This document shows positions 1-9,077 of a stretch of DNA of 25,350 bases, in pieces (the stretch's first letter is position 1; every line of letters starts with the position of its first letter). The stretch comes from Pavlovales sp. CCMP2436. Lineage: Eukaryota > Haptophyta > Pavlovophyceae > Pavlovales. A program made the translations under genes and the position numbers. The stretch is taken from NCBI GenBank assembly GCA_026770615.1, contig MU631345.1:344347-369696 (forward strand), read 5' to 3'. The notes under the pieces were generated by a model. It saw only the letters and a list, made by a program, of their open reading frames with translations. It had not been told where the DNA came from and searched no databases.

Positions 1-417
1 CGGGGAAGATGGGGGGGCACGCACGTGCACCCCGCACTAGAACCACGTAGCTTCCGGCACACACACGGGGGAAGGGGGGGGGAGTGTGCACGTACTTGAA
101 CTGCAGCAGCATCCCCTTTCTTTGCACCACACAGCCATGTTGATAGTCCACCTACCGGATATTATTTTAAGCACCACTTGTGGGAGGTTAAGGTGTTGTG
201 GTTTTTTTAAATGCATTAAAAAAAAAAAAAAACAGAACAGAACAGAACGCAGAAAAAAAACGCCATAATCATTGTTCAGCTCGCGCTTATTATTAAATTG
301 TTGTTTTAGCGGGAGGTTCAAAGTATTCACAAATAAAACAACTGCATTGATTTAAAACTATTAATACCAATACCGACCGCACTTGCAGCCATGCTGGGGT
401 CGACCTAACATTATGAA

Positions 418-460
418 CTGTGTGTGTGTGTGGGGGGGGGTGGGGAGGAGGGGCTGGTGA
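418..460 (+). repeat. GT/G-rich low-complexity tract
   Basis: A (TG)n run passes into a G-rich run. Comparable GT-to-G tracts occur at about 23060-23095 and 24566-24598, so this is a recurring simple-sequence style in this genome rather than a specific signal. Confidence 0.8.
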
Positions 461-497
461 TCGTAACCCCATAAACCTAAACTTAACAAGCACGAAC

Positions 498-562
498 GAT
501 GCGCTGGCTCTTCTAAGTGATGCCCGTGCGCCTTTGGGCTGCAAGCCGGGGGACGTCAAAAA
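498..562. repeat. Dispersed repeat copy, partner at 23402-23465
   Basis: About 64 bp align in the same orientation with 23402-23465. The segment starts with GATGCGCTG and shares the core GTGCGCCTT(T/C)GGGCTGCAAG followed by a G-rich end. The partner lies inside the third intron of the LETM1-like gene. The family is unknown. Confidence 0.65.
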
Positions 563-898
563 AACCAATAATTTAAACAATGTGTACTATTTGTTTTATT
601 TAGTTTTATATTTATTTTACCCTGTAGCTCGCGAGGTATCCTCCGCCGAACCGAATGATGGAGGGATTGTACGCCGCCATCCCCGCGCGGTGCGGCAATA
701 GCATTTTTCGGGGAAATACGTTGAGGATGAACGGAGAGCGCTTGCCGACAAGGCAGCCTTTTTGAGTGTGTATGTTTCATTGTATATTTTGAAGTATGTA
801 CTCTACAGAGTGCTTAGCTGGCGGGGGACAGCAGCAGGCAGACCGGCTCAAGATGTGAAGAATACCAGGCGATCATCAGACAGTCATGGTATGCAATG

Positions 899-1022
899 GT
901 ACCCCTTCTACCGCCTTGGACGCAGTCTCTGCGCCCAGTTGGCCCCGGGTGTTAGCGTCTGAACGTCAAACGAAAGTCACCCGGTTGAGCTTCAGCGTCG
1001 CCTTGCAGTGTTACCAAAACGC
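899..1022 (+). repeat. Dispersed repeat copy, inverted partner at 22288-22406
   Basis: This segment matches the reverse complement of 22288-22406. Shared pieces include ACCCCTTCTACCGCC, CGCAGTCTCTGCG and GCCCCGGGT in the same order. Both copies can be read as a short peptide starting YPFYRLGRSLC, then a stop soon after. That would fit the 3' end of a coding element, but the family is not recognised. Confidence 0.7.
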
Positions 1023-1193
1023 ATCATCAGACAGACTCATGGGTTGTCAATATAGTTAACTTTGGCTACGTCTAGCTGTCCTGGAACTTGTGCTGATATA
1101 AGCACTGCGACGCCCTTCGCCTGCCGCGTGTCTTATTCGGGGTGCTGGCTAGGGCGCCGGAAGGCGGAAGGGTTTTGTTACGACGAAGGCACG

Positions 1194-1370
1194 CATCAGG
1201 CAATGGGCGACGCAGCGCTCAGACCAGCACAACTTCTAGGACAGTCAGACGTCAGCTTAAATCCATATCAGTAATTTATAACATGTATGATATAACAGTC
1301 AGACGCCAGCTTGAATCCCTATCAGAAATGTAATGACGCTAATGATTTCAGCGTGAAGCCCTATCAGTAA
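1194..1370. repeat. Diverged copy of the repeat clustered at 20.6-20.95 kb
   Basis: The segment contains AATGGGCGACGCAGCGC and then two or three degenerate copies of CAGTCAGACGCCAGCTTGAA followed by TCCCTATCA. The same words, in the same order, form the arms of the perfect palindrome at 20643-20724 and the tandem units after it. This copy is more diverged and is not palindromic. Confidence 0.75.
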
Positions 1371-1554
1371 TATAATATTAGAACGGGTGCGCTCAACAGC
1401 GCAGCTCGCTTACCTAGCTCGCTCAACCAATTCTGACGGCAGTTGGGGAAACGGTTAGGTTCTGGCGAGAACGAATGTGCCACAACTTGACGGTCACTTT
1501 CGACTGCGGTTTGGGTTTGGGTGTGGGCTGGTTGGGTTAAGGCTGTGCCTAGGG

Positions 1555-2127
1555 CTAGGGCCGGGACTGCCTCCGAACAGCGGGGTCACCTGCTTGAGCG
1601 TCCTTGCGCAGGTGCTCGTCCGAAGTTTCGTCCGGTGAGAAGAGTTGCTGCTTCGGCCAGCTGCGCAGCGCCTCGCCTTCCTGCTCGAGTGTGATATTCC
1701 GCCAGTCCCAGATCTTGCTGTGCTGCCTCGAAAAGGGCCGGCTGCGGCCCATGCTCAGCGCCACAGCGTAGATTGGGCTACGCATATCGAGAGGGTCGAG
1801 CAGGCGCAGGTCCAGCGCTATAGGGTGCACTGAAAGCTCATCTGCGGCTGAAGCAAATACTGCGCCCGCGGCTGTGCCAACGGCTGCTCCGACGGGCAGG
1901 GCCACGCCTGGGCGACACGCGGGCTGGCTGCCCGCCAGGCTGCCCGGGGCGCGCTTGTGCCCGCAGCCCGCATCGTTCAGAGGGTGGAACACGCAGGTGT
2001 CCGTCTGCATCGTCACCGAGACCAGGATAGTCACGGACATAGCCGCGGTCAGGAGGGCGTAGCAGCCCGCCTTCCGATCGCGTCCCCTGAGGGCGGGCTG
2101 CTGCGGACGGTCGTCCGCGCCGGACAT
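1555..2127 (-). CDS. Hypothetical single-membrane-segment protein
   Basis: This is a 190-residue open frame starting at an ATG in the context AAGAAGATGTCC, with a purine at -3. I do not recognise the family. Visible features are a basic, polar N-terminus (residues 1-20), one hydrophobic stretch around residues 22-42 (CYALLTAAMSVTILVSVTMQ) that could be a membrane anchor or signal anchor, an Ala/Gly/Val-rich middle, and a charged C-terminal third with Trp residues (KIWDWRNITLEQEGE). It lies 0.24 kb from the MITE-like element at 2372-2856, with an AAT/AAG microsatellite between them. It may be a complete small gene, one exon of a larger gene, or chance in GC-rich DNA. It overlaps shadow frames on both strands, so I hold it only moderately. 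No splice sites decide the ends. Confidence 0.4.
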   Translation of the reverse strand: MSGADDRPQQPALRGRDRKAGCYALLTAAMSVTILVSVTMQTDTCVFHPLNDAGCGHKRAPGSLAGSQPACRPGVALPVGAAVGTAAGAVFASAADELSVHPIALDLRLLDPLDMRSPIYAVALSMGRSRPFSRQHSKIWDWRNITLEQEGEALRSWPKQQLFSPDETSDEHLRKDAQAGDPAVRRQSRP

Positions 2128-2300
2128 CTTCTTTTGGCAGGGAAGGTTTTGGTGGGCCTGGCAACGAAGCTCCCCCCCCCATCAAGGGACCTTTTGCAGA
2201 GCACGCAGATACCTTCCCCGTAGCAACTCGTGGCCACGCCGCACGGTACCCCGCCTGCAGCGCGTTGGCAGGCGGCGGAGAATCGTACAACTTTATTATC

Positions 2301-2341
2301 ATTCTTCTTCTTCTTCTTATTATTATTATTATTATTATTAT
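2301..2341 (+). repeat. (TTC)n(TTA)n microsatellite
   Basis: A run of TTC units passes directly into TTA units. On the minus strand it reads as AAT/AAG repeats upstream of the hypothetical frame at 1555-2127. Confidence 0.95.
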
Positions 2342-2371
2342 ACTTGTAATACAACTCTACTTTAGATTACA

Positions 2372-2856
2372 TACAGGGTGTCGCGGGCAATAAGAAGGAA
2401 ATTTTGAGCTTTAGGCTGAGCTTCTTAGCTGCTTCTTAGGGTCGACGGATCAGCAGGCTCAGCTTCTTAAAGCCTTCCGCGCCTTCATATTCATTACAGT
2501 ATTAAAAAGTGGGCGTGAACATAACTAGTTAACAGTAACCGGGAAGTGGCTGGGAAGTCTGCGTCGTCCGTCTTAATTCTGCCCACCGGCGCCGGCTCGC
2601 CGAGAGCCAGGCTGCGCTGTCCATCCTGGCGCGGCTCCATCACCGCTGTAGAAAACTGCATAAGCTCCCGAGAAGTCATTTTTCTTCGGCTCGGGGGGGA
2701 ACCCCCCGGACCCCCCCCCCACCTTTACCCTACCCTCAGCTTCTTATTTACTATAAGAAGCTAGCTTTTGAGCAGGCTTAGCTTCTTCGGGCGAAAAGAT
2801 AAAACGAGGCTCAGCTTCTTTACACTACGGCTTCTTTTTGCCCGCGACACCCTGTA
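2372..2856. mobile_element. MITE-like element with CAGGGTGTCGCGGGCAA termini
   Basis: The two ends are inverted repeats. TACAGGGTGTCGCGGGCAA is perfect for 19 bp, and the match continues with one mismatch to about 26 bp. The segment is 485 bp including a TA at each end, which would be the target duplication in a Tc1/mariner-like insertion. No transposase frame is present, so this looks non-autonomous. Several copies of GCT(C/G/T)AGCTTCTT lie near the ends (2414, 2456, 2736, 2774 and 2808), all in the same orientation. They could be subterminal protein-binding repeats. Related ends occur at about 5059, 5208 and 21691-21847. Confidence 0.85.
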
Positions 2857-2959
2857 GGGAGAAACATATAGGAGCATGCAAACTTGAAAAGAGGATCAAA
2901 TGAAAATGGATGGTGCCGTCACACGCTAAGCGCAAGGGGCGCAAAGCGGGCTACGGCAT

Positions 2960-3048
2960 AGGTCCCTTAGTCCGAGTGCTTTCTCAACCCTTGGGTTCGG
3001 TGGAGACCTGCTGTCAGGGACAGACGTACTTTTAGATATTTACATACT
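2960..3048. repeat. Dispersed repeat copy, partner at 22492-22577
   Basis: About 85 bp align in the same orientation with 22492-22577. They begin AGGTCC, share CTTGGGT(T/C)CGGT(G/A)GAGA, and end with GAC(A/G)GACGTACTT and an AT-rich tail. The partner overlaps the doubtful last exon of the LETM1-like gene. Confidence 0.6.
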
Positions 3049-3770
3049 TTGCGGCCGGCAGCTGCCCTAGCAACTTCTAGAATTTTGGGCTATTTGGAAT
3101 TTTGTGTGTCTGCCATTTTCGTGGCCATTTGGAGGGCCTTGTTTGTGGTGTTCCAGTTCGTTACTCCCCCGTGCCAAAAGTCCGGTCCCTCAGTTTACCC
3201 GCTACGTATGGGGGCCTACCTACCCGACGTCCCCACGGGCTGAAAAGTCAGGGCCCAGTCGCCAACCCCCCGGGGGCGCATTTGGGTAGCTCAATAACGG
3301 GCCCTTGAAACCGGCCAGTCACCCACGCTGTCATACCACTCGGGCGACAAAAACCTAAATCCAAACATGAGCCAGCAAGCTCAAAAAAGTCTTCAAAACG
3401 CAAACATGAGCCAGCAAGCCCGCCACACCCCGCAACCCAACGCCCTGCGCCCGAGGCCCTACCCCGTCAAGGGGTGGGATAGAACGGGCCGGAAAATAAG
3501 CCGCGCATATTTGTGGTTTTTGCCCCCCGGGGCAAAAATCTCAACATATGCGAGTCAGGCTAGTCAGGAGGTAACGTTTGGGATGTGCGAAGGTGGGCCG
3601 CGCTCGCAGACGGCGCTGTATTTCCAGACGACGCGAGGGAGAGCAGTGAAGGTCGGTCAGCGCGCCAGTCGAGAGTCGTCAGTCGTCGATCGTCGTGTGC
3701 CTGAACTGATCAGCGGTGGGGACGGTATCCGTGTGCTCGGGGTGGATCTTTGGATCTAAGGGTTTTTTTC
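3049..3770. other. Unassigned, coding potential doubtful
   Basis: Open frames exist on the plus strand, including 3367-3759, but none has a recognisable motif and they overlap one another. Visible structure is a short direct duplication of AACATGAGCCAGCAAGC at 3364 and 3403, the hairpin at 3503-3552, and GCGGTG(G)GGACGGTATCC near 3713-3738, which recurs at 22460-22486. I do not assign a gene. Confidence 0.4.
3503..3552. repeat. Imperfect hairpin
   Basis: The arms CGCATAT..TTTTTGCCCC and GGGGCAAAAA..ATATGCG flank a two-base centre. The inner ten base pairs and the outer seven are perfect, with mismatches and a one-base offset between. The function is unknown. Confidence 0.8.
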
Positions 3771-3774
3771 AACA

Positions 3775-3900
3775 CTTAAATCCAGCGAGATCCCCTTGGG
3801 GACGGATGTTTAATTAGAAACTTACAATAAGAATAAATAATAAGCACAAATAAATTAATTAATCAATTAATTTAATACATAAAAAATGTTTTTTTTTTTA
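3775..3900. other. AT-rich spacer
   Basis: Strongly AT-rich sequence with self-complementary TTAATTAA-type words and a T-run at the end. No gene is visible. It separates two GC-rich tracts. Confidence 0.7.
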
Positions 3901-4195
3901 CTTTTGCGCACTCGGCCGTCTACGCCACGGGGACTTGGATCCCAGCCGCGCCACGCCCGGAGGTGGTACCGCTGGTGTGTAGGGGTGGCTGGTGCTTGCC
4001 GGGGGTGCTCCCCGAGCGCGCCATGTCGCATTTGAGGTGCGCAGGTGCGGCCGTCGCGCCCTCGTTCGCCTGAAACGGGGGGCGATCAGGCGGGTCTTCG
4101 GAGGAGAAGGGCACACGGCTCGTCCATGAGGCGCGCGACGGCTCCCAGGGCCTTCTCCCGGTCCCATTTCACGTAGTAGCGGTTGCGGACTGCGG
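3901..4195. other. GC-rich stretch without assignable gene
   Basis: Three minus-strand frames are open in part of this stretch. One starts at an ATG near 4198 and reads MTAVRNRYYVKWDREKALGA for 36 residues before a stop. That could be a terminal exon or a fragment, but it is too short to classify. No supported gene. Confidence 0.3.
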
Positions 4196-4500
4196 TCATG
4201 GCGCGGTCGCGGTCGTGAGCGGCCGCGGTCTAGGCAGCGGTCGCGGTCGCGAGCGGTCGCGGTCGCGAGCGGTCGCGGTCGCGAGCGGTCGCGGTCTAGG
4301 CTGCGGTCGCGATCGCAAGCGGTCGCGGTCTAGGTAGCGGTCGCAGTCTAGACAGCGGTCGCAGTCTCGGGCAGTCGCGGTCGCGGATACGGTCGCGGTC
4401 TGCCAGTGGGCCGTGGTCATGATAGGTCACGGTCTGCGAGCGGGCGCCGGGCCGTCAGTCGTGGTCTTGAGCAGTCGCGGTCTGAAAGCGGCCGGCCGGC
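4196..4500 (+). repeat. GCGGTC minisatellite
   Basis: Hexamer-like units GCGGTC and variants (GCGAGCGGTC, GCGGTCTAG) repeat for about 300 bp and become more degenerate to the right. Every minus-strand frame here is low-complexity Arg/Asp or Arg/Pro and should not be read as a gene. Confidence 0.9.
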
Positions 4501-5058
4501 CGCGGTTTAGGCGGCGGTCGGAGCATGCGAGCTGCCGTGGTCTGGCTGTGGTGCTTGCGCATTAAGGTTGCGGCATTGATCATCATCGCATTCATCGGCA
4601 ATTTAAATTCAGACTGCGCAGTTGTGTAGAGCAAACAGTATGACTAAAAAATATTACTGATTGGGATTCAACTGTGAAACGAAATGATTTTATTAGTGTT
4701 CCAATTTTTTTTCAATTATGTACGATTCACTTAACAGACTTCTGGGGCGAGGAACCAATGAGTAGCTTCTGATATTATAACATAATTTAAAAATGATTTG
4801 TTTTCAAAGTTTAAAGATCTGTATAGACGTAGAATTTGACGGGGATTTTTTTTGTAAATGTACATTGACATCAAATTCTTTCAGAAATGGCAATAAAATG
4901 CCCTCCAAAGCGAGGCTGTGCGTTGAATCGGATGTTGAAGTACCACCCTCACTCCGTCTTCTCTGTTCTTGACGATCACTTTAGAATCAGGTGTCAAACC
5001 GATCACCGAAATTGTTCCTCGTCTAGTTATACATTTAGATGTGTCTTTAGGGTTCCAC
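4501..5058. other. Unassigned region with TIR-family copy
   Basis: No supported gene. Positions 4672-4711 are a copy of the 40-bp motif that also forms the inverted pair at 5412-5450 and 7621-7660. TAGACG(T/C)AGAATT(T/G)GACGGGG near 4827 is shared with the inner edge of the terminal repeat at about 18032-18050. Both strands are open for 60-78 residues at 4881-5117 without a recognised motif. The stretch looks like decayed DNA-element sequence. Confidence 0.45.
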
Positions 5059-5270
5059 CAGGGGATCGCGGGCAATAAAGACCGTAGTGTTAAGAAGCTG
5101 AGCCTCGTTTTTTGCATTTTTGTATGTAATTTAAGAAAATTTAAGCATTGCTATTGTATGTAATTTGCGGAGAAGCTCAGCCTCAAGCTCAAAATTTGCC
5201 TTTCTTACAGGGGATCGCGGGCAAAAAGAAAACGTCGTGTTAAGAAACTGAGCCTCGTTTTTTAGCCCTT
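5059..5270. mobile_element. Rearranged copies of the CAGGG(G) MITE family
   Basis: CAGGGGATCGCGGGCAA occurs twice in direct orientation, at 5059 and 5208. Each copy is followed by a GT(A/C)GTGTTAAGAA(G/A)CTGAGCC block. Between them, near 5170-5196, is the inverted form of the AAATTTTGAGCTT.AGGCTGAGCTTCT block seen at 2396-2425. The arrangement suggests one element joined to a truncated second copy, rather than a clean insertion. Confidence 0.7.
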
Positions 5271-6581
5271 CCAACTAATGATGCATAGTAAGAAAGCCAA
5301 GAAGATGCCAATAAGTATGTGAAAAATATGCCATTTTCTCGTCCTTTCTAAAAGAATCAGGTAATAATCTACAAGAACTAAATTGTTGTCCGTCAAATTC
5401 TACAGCAGACACTGCGAAACGAAATAATTTTAGTGTTCCAAATTTCCAGGACAGATTTCATGCTCTTCTGACTTCGGTGCTTCCGCGAAGGCCCAAGGAT
5501 GCGGAACCAGGCTCCTCGCCACTCGAGGTATGTCTTCCTCGCGGGGTTTTGAGGCAGGCCTGAGCTCCGCAAGTCCCTACACCGCGGCGAAGGCGAGCAG
5601 GAGACATCCCCGCGCGAAGAGTAGGCAGAAATCGTAATTGAGGTGGCACCATCTGGCTCTTTTTCACTGGTGTTGGCTCTGTTTCCATGTTGGGACACCA
5701 GCTAGGACGCAGGCAAGGTGTACGAACATGCCACGGGAGGATGAAGAAAGCTCGCATGAGGCCCAAGCGCGAGCACCGCGATGCTTGCAGTGAGCAGCTT
5801 CGGCGATATCTGCAGCAAGGATCTGCGCAGTAATCGCGCTGTCGCGCACAAAGTCCGTGTGCTCACACGACGTCGTCCGGCCTCGCTCGCTCGAGCAGAC
5901 ACAGCTGCTCAGGTGTGCTCAAGCTAGAGCCGGTGGATGTGCTCCGCCACGCGCTTTGCATCGTGCTATCCATTGCCAGCACCACCTTTGCGCGTATCTT
6001 TGCGTGCTGCAGCTGACACGTGACACTACCATCACCCTTTCGTCCGTGCGATCCCCTTCGCTGCGCCGCCTCGCGCAGAGGCTGGGCTGCCGCGTTGGCG
6101 CGTGGAGGATCGGAGCTTGCCACTCACCCTACCCACGGTTGGTGCAATTGTTGCGCGAGCACAGAGCGTGCCTCTTATCGCGATGCACGGACGGGAGCAA
6201 GAGCGTCTATTTTTAGTGAAAGGGGATGGACGCCTCATCCCGCATGGAGCTGCTGTACGCGCCCCGAGGTACTACGCGCGTCCAGTATCTTGCTGCTTAC
6301 GTGGCCATCAACTTCCGTGCGCTCGGACCACAGGTGGGACTGCTTCCAGGAGGCCAATCTGTTTGGTTGATTCTTGTTAATCGAAGATAGTTACTAATTA
6401 TAAGCGGCCCAGCATGGTTCAACAGCAGGTGATGTTCACTCACTGAATTGGTCGACGCCAGACATTAGTCCTGGCAGCAGAGATGGTGGTAGAGATGAGG
6501 TTGGTGGAGAACTACTCAATAAATTGCAGTAACTTTACTACTTCTGTGAGTAGACTTCAGATATGAAGTATGAGCTAGCCG

Positions 6582-7032
6582 CATGGGGTCGAAATCCGAA
6601 TTAGTGGCCAGTCCGGGGAAAAATCGCAAAAAAATCCGGTGAAAATCCTCCGGAGCAACTCACGAACCAGAGGTGGTGCACAAAAGTTGGTTGCAGATTC
6701 GTGAATGGGGCGCCGCCCCATTCACGAATCTGCAACTGCCCCATTCACGAATCTGCAACTAACTTTTGTGCACCACTTCGGGAACCATGTCTTTCTTTTC
6801 TCTTCCGAACGCTGAAAATTGGAAATGTCAGTTACCTTAAGTATGTTGTCGACCCCAGAGGCACACGAGAGGCACACGAGGTGGGCTCCCACCGTCGAGG
6901 AGGGATCTATTCGACAACAACTATCGACACTTGGCGCGCAGGGGCGAACGATCTCTACTTCTTCGACCCGGCCACAGCTTTTCCCCCTCCCCAGTGCGGA
7001 ATCGCGCCACTAATTCGGATTTCGACCCCATG
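6582..7032. mobile_element. Foldback-type element with 27-bp perfect TIRs
   Basis: The termini CATGGGGTCGAAATCCGAAT... (6582-6608) and their exact inverse at 7006-7032 bound a 451-bp segment. A second, inner inverted repeat lies at 6672-6776. No clear target duplication is visible outside the ends. The open frames inside run through the repeats and are not supported as genes. The layout fits a non-autonomous foldback or MITE insertion inside the 5412-7660 interval. Confidence 0.8.
6672..6776. repeat. Palindrome with one arm end duplicated
   Basis: The left arm, GGTGGTGCACAAAAGTTGG and onward to 6711, is the near-exact inverse of 6738-6776. The 22-bp arm end GCCCCATTCACGAATC... is present twice in tandem on the right side, at 6715-6736 and 6738-6759. 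Confidence 0.9.
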
Positions 7033-7485
7033 TGAATTATGTCTATGCCTTATCATGCGCCGAATGCGGGCTGCAGTGACACATATAGCATTACATGCTG
7101 TATTTACACATTCATAGTTGGTCGAGACCCCAAGCCCCTGCCAGGCGAGTCTGAGCACCATCGATATGGAAGGCGAAGTATCAGTCAAAATCATGCCGCG
7201 TGCAGTCTGACCACAACCAGTCAGCAAATCTGCCTTGCAGACAGACATCGCATCACTCCCGCGGGCCAGGTTCGGCACCCGTGGCGATCAGGCCACCGCC
7301 TCGACCCCGTCTGCTGTGCGTCTTGCGCTCCACCCGGCCGCGCACGCCGCAGAAATGTGATGGACGTACGAAGGTGTAAATCGCATAAATTGCCAAAATT
7401 CACACGCGCTCCAACGTCGATGCGCGCGGAGAAGAGCAACTAGCAGGAGGTGCGAGCTGGAGGGCGGCGGTACCAGGGTACTTAC

Positions 7486-7621
7486 GGTGGCCCGCCATGT
7501 CTGATGACTCGAGTCGCAACGCCTGCTTCTCGACGACCTCGACTTTGGGCATGTGTTCAACAGTCACCAAATATTGATTCCGCGTGCCGGCAACCATCCG
7601 GTTGAAATCAAAAAGTAAATC
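7486..7621 (-). other. Possible isolated exon
   Basis: On the minus strand a TTTCCAG acceptor at 7622 is followed by 45 open codons and a strong GTAAGT donor at 7485. The reading starts DLLFDFNRMVAGTRNQYLV and ends SSDMAGH, and it looks less biased than the neighbouring shadow frames. I do not recognise the family and cannot place the flanking exons. The acceptor side coincides exactly with the 40-bp inverted-repeat motif, so the exon boundary may have been supplied by the repeat. Low confidence. Confidence 0.25.
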
Positions 7622-7712
7622 CTGGAAATTTGGAACACTAAAAATCATTCCGTTTCACAGAGGAGAAGATTTTCAGACTTATTCTAGCACAGGAGCATCA
7701 TTAAATATGATA

Positions 7713-7737
7713 TTCAGTAAAATAATATTTTACTGAA
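7713..7737. repeat. Short perfect hairpin
   Basis: TTCAGTAAAAT, a loop of AAT, then ATTTTACTGAA gives an 11-bp perfect stem in an AT-rich spacer. Its role is unknown. Confidence 0.85.
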
Positions 7738-7929
7738 ACTTATTCTGCATACTGAAATATTATTTTAAAATCTGCGATTCTGCGTAGGTAGACTTCTGTA
7801 CCGCTTTTCAAATTAGCCTGAAACGGCCAAGAAAGACAATGTCGTTTCAGGAATTTAAAAAAGTGTATCGGGTACTGCCTGGCCGCCCTGGTAGAAGACA
7901 GGCAGCAGCAGTCAGGCAGATCCAGAGTG

Positions 7930-8200
7930 TGGACAGGCTCAGCCAGTCATCGCCCAGGTGGTGGGCCTACGCGGCATCATGCCACGACTGCGGCTCCTGT
8001 CGCTGGTGGTATGCGTCCTCATCCCACGTCTCTGTGCCATCGTCGTCCGCGCCGAAGTGTGCCGTGCCGCCGCCGCGGATGTTCTCCATTCGCGCGCGCG
8101 AGATGATGACCTTTGCGTGCCCCCGCAGGGCACGCGCATATGCCGATCTCCTGCCGCATCTTCTCCTGACCTTTGCGCATATGCCGATCTCCTGAACACG
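7930..8200 (-). pseudogene. Decayed ORF, relative of 18194-18579
   Basis: The minus strand carries an in-order match to the plus-strand ORF at 18.2-18.6 kb: KMRQEIGICA, then after a frame change LRGHAKVIISRARME, then an acidic stretch and a shared non-coding tail containing GCATACCACC and CCACCTGGG. The frame change and a 42-bp internal duplication (GCGCATATGCCGATCTCCTG at about 8136 and 8178) show that this copy is broken. I do not know what the protein does. The family may be part of a mobile element, because the other copy sits between long terminal inverted repeats. Confidence 0.55.
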
Positions 8201-8901
8201 CTTCTGCCTGGAGGGCGGGGATCTGGGGGTAGAGGCCCCCAGAGAAAAAGAAAAAAGCCTACCGCAGGCGTGGGGGGTCCGGGGGGCGAAGCCCCGGTTC
8301 ATAACTATTAAATCGCTTATCACCGGTCTGCAAGAAAAACTGCGTGCAGGGATCAAGCTTATCACCCAACAGCTAAATTACACACACAATCCTTTCTTAA
8401 CTGAGCGCTTTTTATGGCTCAAGGCTAAGCAGCTAAGTCGTAGCCGTCGCCCGGCCTACTTACGACCTTCTTTTATGCGATCGAGAGAGGACCGCACGCT
8501 GGGGCGCCTACGAACAGGGGCGCGTACGAACAAGAGTTGACGCGGACCAGTCACACTGTGACGAATTACGGGTAATTTACTGGAGTCAAGGATGTTTCTT
8601 CTCGCCCGTCGGCCCGACGTGCAGAGGCACGCGAATAGACCATCGTTACTTCCTGTTTGCGTTCGCGCACTGCCGGGCGGCCTCGCGTTGTCGGACGACA
8701 GTTCGACCCCTTCGGCTCCCCAACTCCTTCGGCTCCCTTTTCAACCAGTCCTTTCACCGCGCCCCCGCGCTGCGGCCCGCGCCCTGCACGCACAAACGAG
8801 TTCTAGACATTCAAAACCCCATCACTTCCCAGCGATACGTCACCGGTGGGATCACCAATGGACTCGCTTGCTCGCGCACTGTTGGGCGGCCCCGCGTTGC
8901 G
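8201..8901. other. Unassigned, no supported gene
   Basis: A purine-rich and G-rich stretch (8205-8300) is followed by mixed sequence. A plus-strand frame opens at 8592, but it runs straight into the repeat at 8902-9064 and has no recognisable motif, so I do not call it. If the chromodomain ORF at 9078-9572 belongs to an LTR element, its 3' untranslated region or LTR would lie here. Confidence 0.4.
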
Positions 8902-9076
8902 CAGCGACGCCAGCGCTTTGTTTTCGGCTTCCTCATCATCCACCACTTCTACCGGCTCCCCACTTCGGCGTAGCGCGTAGGAGCCTGCGTCGGAGTGCTA
9001 AGATCAGCCTGACTTGAACTTGAAACGTACCGCCAGCCCGAACCCCCCTACATTAATATATTTATGATAGGGATTC
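8902..9076. repeat. Repeat copy, partners at 20955-21114 and 21115-21246
   Basis: About 160 bp match 20955-21114 with only scattered differences. A second, more diverged partner follows in tandem there. Shared words include CACTTCGGCGTAGCGCG, CAGCCTGACTTGAACTTGAA and CCAGCCCGAACCCCC. This copy abuts the stop codon of the chromodomain ORF, so on the minus strand it would be that element's 3' non-coding sequence. Confidence 0.9.
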
Positions 9077-9077
9077 A

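Larger units (their letters stand above)
1..1554. other. Intergenic, no supported gene
   Basis: I see no convincing coding sequence here. The short open frames overlap in several phases and carry no recognisable motif. The stretch holds G-rich and A-rich low-complexity tracts near 60-90, 220-260 and 418-460. It also holds three segments that recur elsewhere in the window, annotated separately. The recurring segments suggest it is mostly old repeat debris. Confidence 0.5.
5412..7660. mobile_element. Possible decayed element bounded by 40-bp inverted repeats
   Basis: 5412-5450 and the reverse complement of 7621-7660 match almost throughout and share TTAGTGTTCCAAATTTCCAG exactly. The interval is 2.25 kb. 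It contains the 451-bp foldback-like element at 6582-7032. The short open frames inside show no transposase motif I recognise. It could be a degraded DNA transposon. Alternatively, the motif, which ends in a 3' splice-site-like TTTCCAG, may be a dispersed unit that landed twice in opposite directions. The third copy at 4672 supports the second view. Confidence 0.45.

Noticed and set aside
1508..1560. GGGTTTGGGTTTGGG-like words resembling interstitial telomere repeat
   Set aside because: Only two or three imperfect units with changing spacing; not enough for a telomeric array.
3102..3165. GCCATTTTCGTGGCCATTTGG, superficially like a dinoflagellate spliced-leader relic
   Set aside because: The conserved leader core and its following splice donor are not present, and the window uses ordinary GT..AG introns.
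4196..4420. Minus-strand frame rich in Asp/Arg repeats
   Set aside because: It is the translation of the GCGGTC minisatellite; all frames there are open because of base composition.
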